NCBI GenBank assembly: GCA_016709665.1
Contig: JADJMI010000029.1
Span: 62,001 to 126,000 of the forward strand
DNA from: Betaproteobacteria bacterium
GTDB taxonomy: Bacteria > Pseudomonadota > Gammaproteobacteria > Burkholderiales > Usitatibacteraceae
Length of the DNA stretch: 64,000 nt
Reading direction: 5' to 3'
The notes beneath the pieces are model-generated. The model was not told the origin of the DNA. It worked only from the letters and a program-made list of their open reading frames with translations, and ran no database searches. The position numbers and the translations under genes were made by a program. Positions 57,285 to 64,000 of the stretch are shown here, in pieces; the first letter of the stretch is position 1; each line of letters starts with the position of its first letter.

Positions 57285-57460
57285 ATGAGCACGTCCGGCC
57301 GGTCCGCCGTCATCACCCCACCCTTCCCGTGACGATGCCGGGGGGGGGGCAGGGAAGGAAGGAAGAGAAAAAAAAAAAAAAAACGAAGGCGAGAGAGGAA
57401 GAAGGGAGGGGGGGCGGCCATGTGGACGGCATCTACGACCTCAGCGTGAAGGTCGTCTGA
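57285..57460 (+). pseudogene. Small gene whose middle is replaced by low-complexity sequence
   Basis: A good site (GAGGGAG) precedes ATG 57285, which reads MSTSGRSAVITPPLP and then meets TGA. The end of a gene is visible just before the next ORF: HVDGIYDLSVKVV and TGA 57458-57460, in a different frame and overlapping the ATG of the decarboxylase gene (TGATG). Start and end look like one coupled gene with its body lost in the tract between. The original product cannot be told. Confidence 0.6.
57340..57415 (+). other. Almost pure purine low-complexity tract
   Basis: A run of nine or more G, GGAA repeats, a run of about 18 A, then GAGA/GGGAGGG. Its base makeup is unlike anything else in the window and it lies inside a gene, so a misassembled or filled gap is the simplest reading. 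Confidence 0.7.
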
Positions 57461-58023
57461 TGGCGGGGGGGCCGGACCGGATGCCGCCGCTGCCCGAGGG
57501 CAGCTACTCGCCCGCCCAGGCGCGCGTGGCGGCGGAACTCGCCGCGACGCCGCGCGGCGCCGTCTTCGGCCCCTTCGTCCCGTTGCTGCGCAGCCCGGAC
57601 CTGCTCTCGCCCCTGCAGCGCACGGGCGAGTACCTGCGCTATCGCAGCGCGCTGCCGCCCCGGCTCTCGGAATTCGCCATCCTCTTCGTCGCGCGGCGCT
57701 GGTCGCAGGAGTACGAGTGGTACGTGCACGCGCCCATCGCGGAAAAGTCGGGCGTGCCCCCGGGGCACATCGCCGCGCTCGCCGAAGGACGGCGCCCCGA
57801 CGCGATGGACGCGGACCACGCCACGATCCACGATTTCCTCGCCGAGCTCTTCGACCACCGCGCCGTGAGCGACACCACGTACGCCCGCGCCCTCGAACGC
57901 TTCGGCGAGCGCGGCATCGTCGACCTCACGGGGCTCGCCGGCTACTACGCGACGCTCGCGATGGTGCTCAACGTCGCGCGCACGCCGCTGCCCGAGGGCG
58001 CCCGGCCGCAGCTCGCGACTTGA
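57460..58023 (+). CDS. Carboxymuconolactone decarboxylase-family protein
   Basis: The 187-residue protein has the all-helical CMD/AhpD-like fold: FGPFVPLLRSPDLLSPLQRTGEYLRYRSALPPRLSEFAILFVARRW, then EYEWYVHAPIAEKSGVP. The Cys pair of AhpD is absent, as in decarboxylase-like members; Glu and His residues of EYEWYVH fit this group. Substrate is unknown. It is coupled to the broken gene before it and overlaps the next gene (TTGA). Confidence 0.88.
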   Translation: MAGGPDRMPPLPEGSYSPAQARVAAELAATPRGAVFGPFVPLLRSPDLLSPLQRTGEYLRYRSALPPRLSEFAILFVARRWSQEYEWYVHAPIAEKSGVPPGHIAALAEGRRPDAMDADHATIHDFLAELFDHRAVSDTTYARALERFGERGIVDLTGLAGYYATLAMVLNVARTPLPEGARPQLAT

Positions 58024-59291
58024 AGCCGCCCGATCTCCCCAAGCGCCGTTTGCTGCTGGGCCTGGCCGCCACGCTCGCCTGCGCGCCCTGCGCGGCGCTC
58101 GCGGCGGCACCGGCCGGTCCCGTCGCGGACTTCGACGCGCTCTGCAAGGCGATCGACGAGGGCTACGCCTTTCTCGACCGCCCGGCGGACTGGAAAACCG
58201 CCCGCGCGCGCTGGCGCCCCCGCGCGGCGGCGGCCCGGGATCGCGCCGGCCTCATCGCGGCGCTCGAAGGGCTCATCGCGGAACTCGAGGACCACCACGT
58301 CGGGCTCGATGCGCACAATCCCGGCTCGACCCGGCCCGTGCCCGAGGCGACGGACCTGTGGGGCGAATGGGCGGGGGGCGAAGCCCGGCTGTCGGCCGTC
58401 CGGGCCGGCAGCGTCGCCGATGCCGCCGGATTGCACCCGGGGCAGCGCATCGTCTCGGTGGCGGGCATCGCGATCGGGGAGGCGGTGCGCGCGAGCCTTC
58501 CGCGGTCGCGGCAGGCGGATCCCCGGGCGCGCGACTACGCGCTGCGCCGGCTCCTCGCCGGCCCCTGGCAGGGCACCCTGCCGATCGAGGTCGGCGGCGG
58601 CCCGGTCCCGAAGCGCTTCGCGGTGGAGCGCAGCGATGCGGTGCCCGGCGCCCTGCCGCCGATCATCGCGCGACGCATCGGCGAGGACCGCGACCTCGGC
58701 TACCTGCGGCTCAAGAACAACCTGGGCGAGGAGGGGCTCGTCGCCCACTTCGACGCCGCGCTCGGTTACCTCAAGGACACGCGAGGCCTCCTGGTCGACC
58801 TGAGGGAGACGCAGTCCGGCGGCTCGCCCGACATCGCCGCCCGCATCCTCGCGCGCTTCGCGCGGACGCAGGCGCCCTGGATCGTGCGCACACCCCGCGG
58901 CGGCGGCACGTCGACGCCTCCCCAGATCGTCGCGCCGCGCGGGCCCTTCACCTACGAAGGGCCCGTGGCCGTCCTGGTCGATCGCTGGACCGCCGGGGAG
59001 GGCGAGTCCCTCGCCATCGGCCTCGCCGCGGTCACCCGGGCGACGCTCGTGGGCACGCCCATGGCGGGCCTGCGCGGCGACTTGCGTACGGTCCGGCTGC
59101 CGGGCTCCGGCCTGCGGGTGCGCTTCCCGGCCTCTCGCGTGACCCAGGTCGACGGCACCCCGCGCGAAACGGTGAAGCCCACCCTCGCGGTCGATCTCGC
59201 CGCGCCTTCCGGCGGCCCGGGCGATCCGATCCTCTACCAGGGGCTCAAGTGGCTGGAGATCCACGCGACGTCCCGGTCCAATCGCAAGTAA
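58020..59291 (+). CDS. S41-peptidase-like exported protein, catalytic Ser apparently replaced
   Basis: TTG 58020 overlaps the previous stop and is the only start that keeps the signal KRRLLLGLAATLACAPCAALA. The 423-residue protein has an N-terminal helical part, a PDZ-like region (VRAGSVADAAGLHPGQRIVSVAG) and an S41/tail-specific protease core (LGYLRLKNNLGEEG, GLLVDLRETQSGGSPDIAARIL). Where related proteins have NRWTGSMGE with the nucleophile Ser, this one reads DRWTAGEGE, so Gly stands at the Ser place by my alignment. It may be an inactive homologue or use another residue. Confidence 0.75.
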   Translation: MKPPDLPKRRLLLGLAATLACAPCAALAAAPAGPVADFDALCKAIDEGYAFLDRPADWKTARARWRPRAAAARDRAGLIAALEGLIAELEDHHVGLDAHNPGSTRPVPEATDLWGEWAGGEARLSAVRAGSVADAAGLHPGQRIVSVAGIAIGEAVRASLPRSRQADPRARDYALRRLLAGPWQGTLPIEVGGGPVPKRFAVERSDAVPGALPPIIARRIGEDRDLGYLRLKNNLGEEGLVAHFDAALGYLKDTRGLLVDLRETQSGGSPDIAARILARFARTQAPWIVRTPRGGGTSTPPQIVAPRGPFTYEGPVAVLVDRWTAGEGESLAIGLAAVTRATLVGTPMAGLRGDLRTVRLPGSGLRVRFPASRVTQVDGTPRETVKPTLAVDLAAPSGGPGDPILYQGLKWLEIHATSRSNRK

Positions 59292-59341
59292 AGCCCTGTT
59301 TTTCCCGGGGTTTTCCGTGGACCACTCGCGGCCGTTTGCGC

Positions 59342-59368
59342 TAAAGTTCGCCGCCGGCCTGCCGTAAG
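59342..59368 (+). promoter_or_regulatory. Sigma-28 (FliA)-like promoter
   Basis: TAAA at 59342-59345, a 15-base spacer, then GCCGTAAG at 59361-59368. The flagellar sigma-28 consensus is TAAA-N15-GCCGATAA, so the match lacks only one A. It lies about 130 bases before the gene at 59497. Confidence 0.5.
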
Positions 59369-59383
59369 TGTCTCAGGGAGACA
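59369..59383. promoter_or_regulatory. 15-base perfect palindrome at the predicted transcription start
   Basis: TGTCTC-AGG-GAGACA directly follows the sigma-28-like -10 box. Its place over the start site suggests a repressor operator or a short hairpin at the 5' end of the mRNA. I do not recognise the binding protein. Confidence 0.4.
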
Positions 59384-59496
59384 TTTGCGCCATGCTGACC
59401 AAACCGAATTGCCGATTTAGCAATCTTCGTCAAAGACTTAGCCGCCGTTTCGCGCATACTCGCGGTGAGCGCAGGGATTTCGTAGGAGGGCTGATC

Positions 59497-60465
59497 ATGT
59501 CCATTCTGCTTCCCCTTGCCGCCGTGAAGCGCCGCGACCTGCCGGGTGCCGGATCGGCGCTGCCGTGGCTCGATCGCCTGGTTCCCGAGGCCCGCGGCGA
59601 CCGCGTCGAACCCTTGCTTCGCCTGGCCGCCGGGCAGCCCCGCCGCCTCGGCGAACTCGTCTCCGGCCTGCACGAATGGCACGCCCATTCCGTCGAATCC
59701 GCGCTCGCCGAGGCGAACCGGAACGGCGAGAAGATCGGCGAGGCCCTCGTCCGCCTGGGCATCGTCACCGCCGCCGAATGCGAGACGCTGCTGCGCTTCC
59801 AGCGGCACCTGCGGGGCGACGAGCCGACCGACCCGCGCCTGCGCTTGGGCAACCTGCTCGTCTCGGAGGGCTTCCTGTCGAAGGAAGACCTGGCGACCGT
59901 CCTCGAGACGCATCGCACGTCGGGCCGGATGCTGGGCCAGGACCTCGTCGCCGCCGGGCACCTGTCGCCCGCCACGGTCGAACAGGCGCTCACCTTGCAG
60001 GCGAGGCTCGTCGGCGCCGCGCTCGCGGCCGCCCTCGCCATCACCACGCCGGGCATCATGGAGCCCGTGCACGCGGCGCAGGCCGCCAGCCAGACGGTGC
60101 GCTTCACCATCAAGGTGCCCCCGATGGTCCGCCTCGAGGTGCTGCGCCAGCAGCCGGCCATCGAAGTCACGGAACGGGACATCGCACGAGGCTATGTCGA
60201 AGTCGACGCAGCGTCGGTATTGCAGGTGCAGAGCAATACCACCTGGGAGGTGAGCTTCCGGCCTCGCACGGGCCTTTTCCGCGCGGCGACGGTGACGGGA
60301 CTCGCCGGCGAGGTCCGCATCGGGCCCGATGGCGGTTCGCGTCCCTCGCTCATGGCGAGCCGGCAGCCCGCGTCCTACGAGCTCAGCTACCGGTTCGAAC
60401 TGTCGCCCGGCGTGACGCCCGGCTCGTACCCCTGGCCCCTCGCCGTCTCGGCCAACGCCATCTGA
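59497..60465 (+). CDS. Membrane protein with tandem MshEN-like domains and a C-terminal secreted beta domain
   Basis: AGGAGG lies 7 bases before ATG 59497; an upstream in-frame ATG at 59392 has a weaker site. Residues about 65-170 hold two helical units like the MshEN/T2SSE_N fold: KIGEALVRLGIVTAAECETLLRFQ, then RLGNLLVSEGFLSKEDLATVLE and MLGQDLVAAGHLSPATVEQAL. In pilus and secretion ATPases this fold binds c-di-GMP. A membrane helix (VGAALAAALAITTPGIM, about 178-196) is followed by a 120-residue beta-rich end (VRFTIKVPPMVRLEVL, NTTWEVSFRP, YELSYRFELSPG). No ATPase is attached. The 322-residue architecture is new to me. Confidence 0.75.
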   Translation: MSILLPLAAVKRRDLPGAGSALPWLDRLVPEARGDRVEPLLRLAAGQPRRLGELVSGLHEWHAHSVESALAEANRNGEKIGEALVRLGIVTAAECETLLRFQRHLRGDEPTDPRLRLGNLLVSEGFLSKEDLATVLETHRTSGRMLGQDLVAAGHLSPATVEQALTLQARLVGAALAAALAITTPGIMEPVHAAQAASQTVRFTIKVPPMVRLEVLRQQPAIEVTERDIARGYVEVDAASVLQVQSNTTWEVSFRPRTGLFRAATVTGLAGEVRIGPDGGSRPSLMASRQPASYELSYRFELSPGVTPGSYPWPLAVSANAI

Positions 60466-60544
60466 CCGGCGTTTGACCCGCATCAGGATTCTCCCGCGCC
60501 CTCCCGGGCTAGAGTGGTTCGTCCACGCGAAAGGGAGGACCCCC

Positions 60545-60685
60545 ATGCTGAAGGAACTGTTCTCGGGCCCGATCGGGCTGCTGAGCCTCGCCACGATCGT
60601 CGGCGTCATCGTGATCGGCGGCTACCTGTACAAGTACGTCACGGCGAAGATGGCCGAAGACGAGGCGGCCGCGAACAAGCCGTAG
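60545..60685 (+). CDS. DUF3149 small membrane protein
   Basis: A 46-residue protein (MLKELFSGPIGLLSLATIVGVIVIGGYLY start) with one helix and a short charged tail, as in DUF3149 of betaproteobacteria. GGGAGG sits 6 bases before the ATG. Function is unknown. Confidence 0.82.
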   Translation: MLKELFSGPIGLLSLATIVGVIVIGGYLYKYVTAKMAEDEAAANKP

Positions 60686-60690
60686 GCCCC

Positions 60691-61095
60691 TCAGCGCCGC
60701 GCCTTCTCGGCGACGCGCGCCTCGAATCGCTCGACGTTCACGACCACGCGCTCGTGCGTGCCCTGGCCGATGAGTTCGCGCTCGTCCTCGGCGCGCACCT
60801 TGAAGTGGACCGTCCGTCCTTCCACGCGGACCACCTCGGCCGTCGCACGCACGCGCATCCCCACGGGCGTCGCGGCGACATGGGTGACGTCGAGCCGCGT
60901 GCCCAGGCTCTGGTGATGCTCCGGGAGCGACTGCTCCACCGCCGCGAGGGCCGCCGCCTCGATGAGGTTGATCATCACGGGCGTCGCCAGCACGCGGATG
61001 CGGCCGCTGCCGACTTTCGGCGCGGTGTGCTGGTCGCCGACGACGAGCTCGGCGGTGCCGGTGAGTCCGGCGGGCAGGTCGAGCGGCAGGGCCAT
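60691..61095 (-). CDS. Hotdog-fold thioesterase (FlK-like)
   Basis: A 134-residue protein of the fluoroacetyl-CoA thioesterase-like group: TAPKVGSGRIRVLATPVMINLIEAAALAAVEQSLPEHHQSLGTRLDVTHVAATPVG. The Thr/Glu/His set of that family (MINLIEAAA, HVAATPVG) is visible. It probably clears an acyl-CoA. It is convergent with DUF3149, 5 bases apart, and divergent from mnmC. Confidence 0.85.
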   Translation of the reverse strand: MALPLDLPAGLTGTAELVVGDQHTAPKVGSGRIRVLATPVMINLIEAAALAAVEQSLPEHHQSLGTRLDVTHVAATPVGMRVRATAEVVRVEGRTVHFKVRAEDERELIGQGTHERVVVNVERFEARVAEKARR

Positions 61096-61170
61096 CGCGT
61101 GTCCTCGGGAGGGGTTCGCAGCGCTTCCATTATTCCCGAACGCCGGTCGGGTCGCTCGCGGGGCTGACGG

Positions 61171-61176
61171 TATGAT
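61171..61176 (+). promoter_or_regulatory. -10 box six bases before the mnmC start
   Basis: TATGAT, then GGGCCG, then ATG 61183. This predicts a transcript that begins at the start codon. Confidence 0.5.
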
Positions 61177-61182
61177 GGGCCG

Positions 61183-63009
61183 ATGTCGAGCCATCCCGTC
61201 AGTGTCGTGCCTGCCCGCCTCGACCGCACGCCCGAGGGCGTGCCGTGGCCGGCGCAGTTCCACGACATCTACCACTCGGCCGACGGCGGCCTCGCCTGCG
61301 CGAGGCGCGTGTTCCTCGACGGCAGCGCGATCACCGCACGCTGGCGGGGCCGCGAGTCCTTCACGATCCTCGAGACGGGCTTCGGGCTGGGGCTCAATTT
61401 CCTCGCCGCCTGGGACAGGCTGCGCGCGGAGAGCGCCGGCCCGCGGCGCCTGCACTTCGTCTCCGTCGAGCCTCATCCCTTCAGCGCGCCCGAGCTCGCC
61501 GAGGCTCTCGCGCCCTTCACCGAGATCGCGCCGCTCGCCCGCGTCCTCGCGGACCACTTGCCGCCGCCCGTCGCCGGTTATCACCGGATGCACTTCGACG
61601 CGGGCCGGGTCATCCTCACGCTGATCCTGGGCGACGCGCGCGAGCACCTGCCGCAACTCGAGGCGCGGGCCGACGCGATCTTCCTCGACGGCTTCGCGCC
61701 GGCGCGCAACCCCGAGATGTGGTCGCCCGAGGTCGTGCGCGAGATCGCCCGACTGGCGGCGCCGGGCGCCACGCTCGCCACGTGGACCGTGGCCGGGGGC
61801 GTACGCGCGGCGCTCGCCGGCGCCGGCTTTCGCATCGAGCGGCGCGAGGGCTCCGGCCGCGTTCGCGAGATGCTCGTGGGCACGCGCGACGGTGAACCGG
61901 CCGCCGTGGCCGCGGCGCCGCGACGCGCGCTCGTCGTCGGCGGCGGGCTCTCGGGAATCCTCACGGCCGACCGTCTTGCCGCTCGCGGGTGGGACATCGA
62001 CCTGGTCGAGGCGCGCGAGCACCGCGCCAACGCGCGCATGGGCCTCGTCCGCCCCGTGGCCAACGTGCGCGACGCGACGAACGCGCAGGCCTCGCGTCCC
62101 GCCTACCTCTACGCGTTGCACCATTTCGCCCTGCTGCAGCGGGACGGCTACCACCTCCAGTGGAACCGCACCGGCGCGCTGCAGCTCGCCGAGGGCGACA
62201 ACGAAGCGCGCCGGTTCGAGGCCATCGCGAGTTCGCAGGGCTGGCCGGCGCAGGTGCTCGGGTTCGTGGATGCGTCCGAGGCATCACGCCTGGCCGGGCG
62301 CGAGGTGCGCGGCCCCGGGTGGTGGATGCCCCGGGCCGCCTGCGTGTCGCCCGAGAGCCTCGACATCGCCGGGCTCGCGCGGGCCGGCGCCCGCGTGCGC
62401 CGCGTGCGCGGCCGCGCGCTGCGCGTGGAGCGCGAGGGCGCCCACTGGCGCGCCTTCTCCGGCGACGGTTCGCTCCTGGGCGAGGCTCCCGTGCTGGTGC
62501 TCGCGAACGCCGCCGACTGCGCGCGCCTCCTGCCCGAGGCCCGCCTGCCCTTCCACGCCGTGCGCGGCCAGGTGACCTACCTGCCGGCGTCGCCCGATCG
62601 TCGCCTCGATGTCGTCGTGAGCGGCAGCGGCTACGTCGCCCCGCTCGCGGACGGCGGCCACGTGATCGGCGCGACCTACGGGCATGACGACCCGGGCGAG
62701 GACGTGCGCGCGGGCGACCATCGCGAGAACCTCGCGAAAGCCGAATCGATGCTGCCCGGTTTCACGGCCGGGCTGCGCCCGGTGGATCTCGAAGGCTGGA
62801 CCGGCCACCGCACCACGGTGCCCGACCGGCTCCCCGTCTTCGGCGAGACGGCGGTTCCCGGCGTCTGGGTGGCCGCGGGTCTGGGGTCGCGCGGCCTGCT
62901 GTGGGGGCCGCTCGGCGCCGAGCTGCTGGCGAGCCGGCTCTCGGGCGATCCCTCGCCGCTGCCGCGCGATCTCGCCGGCGCGCTCTCGCCGCGGCGCTTC
63001 CTGTCGTAG
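61183..63009 (+). CDS. mnmC: Bifunctional tRNA wobble-uridine modifying enzyme MnmC
   Basis: A 608-residue two-domain enzyme. The N-terminal half is the MnmD methyltransferase (PWPAQFHDIYHSADGGLACARRVF, FTILETGFGLGLNFLAAW, DAIFLDGFAPARNPEMWS). The C-terminal half is the FAD oxidoreductase (RALVVGGGLSGILTADRLAARGWDIDLVEA, ending AGLGSRGLLWGPLGAELLASRL). The oxidase turns cmnm5s2U34 into nm5s2U and the methylase adds the methyl of mnm5s2U. It modifies tRNAs for Lys, Glu and Gln. Full length for the family. Confidence 0.95.
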   Translation: MSSHPVSVVPARLDRTPEGVPWPAQFHDIYHSADGGLACARRVFLDGSAITARWRGRESFTILETGFGLGLNFLAAWDRLRAESAGPRRLHFVSVEPHPFSAPELAEALAPFTEIAPLARVLADHLPPPVAGYHRMHFDAGRVILTLILGDAREHLPQLEARADAIFLDGFAPARNPEMWSPEVVREIARLAAPGATLATWTVAGGVRAALAGAGFRIERREGSGRVREMLVGTRDGEPAAVAAAPRRALVVGGGLSGILTADRLAARGWDIDLVEAREHRANARMGLVRPVANVRDATNAQASRPAYLYALHHFALLQRDGYHLQWNRTGALQLAEGDNEARRFEAIASSQGWPAQVLGFVDASEASRLAGREVRGPGWWMPRAACVSPESLDIAGLARAGARVRRVRGRALRVEREGAHWRAFSGDGSLLGEAPVLVLANAADCARLLPEARLPFHAVRGQVTYLPASPDRRLDVVVSGSGYVAPLADGGHVIGATYGHDDPGEDVRAGDHRENLAKAESMLPGFTAGLRPVDLEGWTGHRTTVPDRLPVFGETAVPGVWVAAGLGSRGLLWGPLGAELLASRLSGDPSPLPRDLAGALSPRRFLS

Positions 63010-63026
63010 GACTCGAGCCGGCGGGG

Positions 63027-63623
63027 TCAGCCGGGCGGCCGCAGCCCCGCGAAACGCCTTTCCGCGGCACGCATCGCGAGCCCGGCGGCGACCAGGATTC
63101 CGATGAACAGGAGCACGTACCAGCCCATCGACAATCCGGTGAGCGCCGGCAGCGTGATTTCGCCCACGGCGCTTTCGCGCACCCAGGCGTCGACGCCGGA
63201 CAGCAGTTCGGCGAACAGGTAGACCCCGCCCAGCATCCCGGCGAGGAACGCGAAACCGTCGAGCCTTCCCGTGGCGCAGGCCGCCACCGAGGTGCCCGGG
63301 CAATAGCCGCCGACGAGAAACCCGACGCCGAAGACGAGGCCGCCCACGATCGCTCCGGCATAGCTCGTGGGCTCGACGTAGAGCTCCGCCAGGTCGAGCA
63401 CGCCGGCCGTCGACAGCAGGAAGAGCCCGGCCATCGCGGTCACGATGGCGGAGAACATCACCTTCACCACCGCCATGTCGTAGAAATAGAACACGGCCGT
63501 GAGCTTGCGGGCGCTGCCGAAGCCCGCGCGCTCGAGCGCGAAGCCGAAGCCGAAGCCGAGCAGCACGGCCAGGCCGAGATTCGCGGCCTGCGAGAGTTCC
63601 AGGGTCGATGAGAGCGGAAGCAT
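63027..63623 (-). CDS. YeeE/YedE-family membrane protein, second half-gene
   Basis: A 198-residue membrane protein with GFGFGFALERAGFGSARKLTAVFYFYDMAVVKVMFSA, the first conserved Cys-less half motif, and GGYCPGTSVAACATGRLDG with the conserved Cys residues of the thiosulphate/selenium transporter family (TsuA-like). Two such small proteins usually form one transporter. It overlaps the previous gene by one base (TGATG). Confidence 0.88.
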   Translation of the reverse strand: MLPLSSTLELSQAANLGLAVLLGFGFGFALERAGFGSARKLTAVFYFYDMAVVKVMFSAIVTAMAGLFLLSTAGVLDLAELYVEPTSYAGAIVGGLVFGVGFLVGGYCPGTSVAACATGRLDGFAFLAGMLGGVYLFAELLSGVDAWVRESAVGEITLPALTGLSMGWYVLLFIGILVAAGLAMRAAERRFAGLRPPG

Positions 63624-64000
63624 CAGAGCCACTCCTTCCTGAGGATCCAGGCGGCCGCGTACGCCGCCGCGAACACCGAGCCCATGAACACCAGGCTCCC
63701 CACGTTGAGGATCGAGCCGCCGGTGAGCGCCTGCCCGCTCGTGCAGCCCATGGCGATCTTCGCCCCGATGCCCGCCACGATGCCGCCTCCGGCCGCGGTC
63801 GCCAGGCGCTGCCCGCCCGAAAGGCGCGGGCCCTTCTCGATCGTGAGTCGCGTGCGCCCGGCGAGCCAGCCCGAGAGCGCCGCGCCGGCGAACGCCCCGA
63901 TGAGCAGGAACACGAGCCACGCCGTGAGCGGCGAACCGCTCGCGAGGTAGCGCGCGTGCACGGGATTGGCCAGCGCGTGCTCGGGCGAGATCGCGTTCGC
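63623..64000 (-). CDS. YeeE/YedE-family membrane protein, first half-gene (runs off the right edge)
   Basis: The frame is open to the right edge (ISPEHALANPVHARYLASGS), so the start lies outside. It carries GGGIVAGIGAKIAMGCTSGQALTGGSILNVGS, with the conserved MGCTSG cysteine motif that in YeeE moves thiosulphate. At least two or three helices remain. It forms a pair with the gene at 63027-63623. Confidence 0.88.
   Translation of the reverse strand, partial: ANAISPEHALANPVHARYLASGSPLTAWLVFLLIGAFAGAALSGWLAGRTRLTIEKGPRLSGGQRLATAAGGGIVAGIGAKIAMGCTSGQALTGGSILNVGSLVFMGSVFAAAYAAAWILRKEWL

Overview
The window is a 64 kb piece of a high-GC chromosome with dense, short-spaced genes and many 4-base start/stop overlaps. 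The gene families point to a betaproteobacterium: a Bug/TctC-type solute-binding protein, the proteobacterial QueE cysteine motif, bifunctional MnmC, DUF3149, and MlaF. I cannot name the genus. There is no rRNA, tRNA, CRISPR array, integrase or transposase that I can see, so this reads as ordinary chromosome with some accessory genes.

Layout. 1-6324: end of a GAF sensor gene, then an RND efflux operon (lipoprotein adaptor, RND pump, MFS carrier). 6368-10801: glycerophosphodiesterase, a class III nucleotidyl cyclase with an FHA domain, a cluster of short repeats, and a convergent Ser/Thr kinase with a Cache sensor. 10932-15262: a four-gene operon with an acetyltransferase, a membrane sensor-like protein, a sensor-MFS fusion, and an orphan ABC-type binding protein. 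15353-25395: DUF5648 secreted protein, SolA-like oxidase, BCS1-like AAA ATPase, a decayed amidase, a propeller lipoprotein, a YkgJ protein, an exported caspase-like peptidase, and a deleted aldo/keto reductase. 25458-31739: SDR, class III aminotransferase, cNMP-binding protein, a second kinase/cyclase-like pair, and EttA. 32541-36363: QueE, QueD, GNAT, RtcB, MFS. 36555-44661 (minus): a complete Dpp/Opp peptide ABC transporter with an M20 amidohydrolase and an amidase. 44794-51403: hypothetical, Yip1-family, sialidase-like, NYN-LOTUS, MlaF and TerB/DUF697 genes. 51535-55222: Bug protein, DUF885 metallopeptidase, metallo-beta-lactamase-fold hydrolase. 55337-64000: diguanylate cyclase, DsbA/FrnE, a wrecked small gene, a carboxymuconolactone decarboxylase, an S41-like protein, an MshEN-like membrane protein behind a sigma-28-like promoter, DUF3149, thioesterase, MnmC, and a YeeE/YedE pair.

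Signalling is a recurring theme. There are two Ser/Thr kinases, each next to a cyclase-homology protein (one with FHA, one with PEGA), a lone cNMP-binding protein, a diguanylate cyclase with an intact I-site, and an MshEN-like protein that may bind c-di-GMP.

Sequence quality matters here. At least nine frame breaks in seven otherwise intact genes (aminotransferase, kinase, EttA, QueE, RtcB, amidase, DppC, sialidase-like protein) can be repaired by one base, mostly in G or C runs. Two tracts (near 30036-30068 and 57340-57415) look like assembly junk inside genes. I therefore read most frameshifts as sequence errors rather than biology. The amidase at 19892 and the aldo/keto reductase at 24732 are damaged more deeply.
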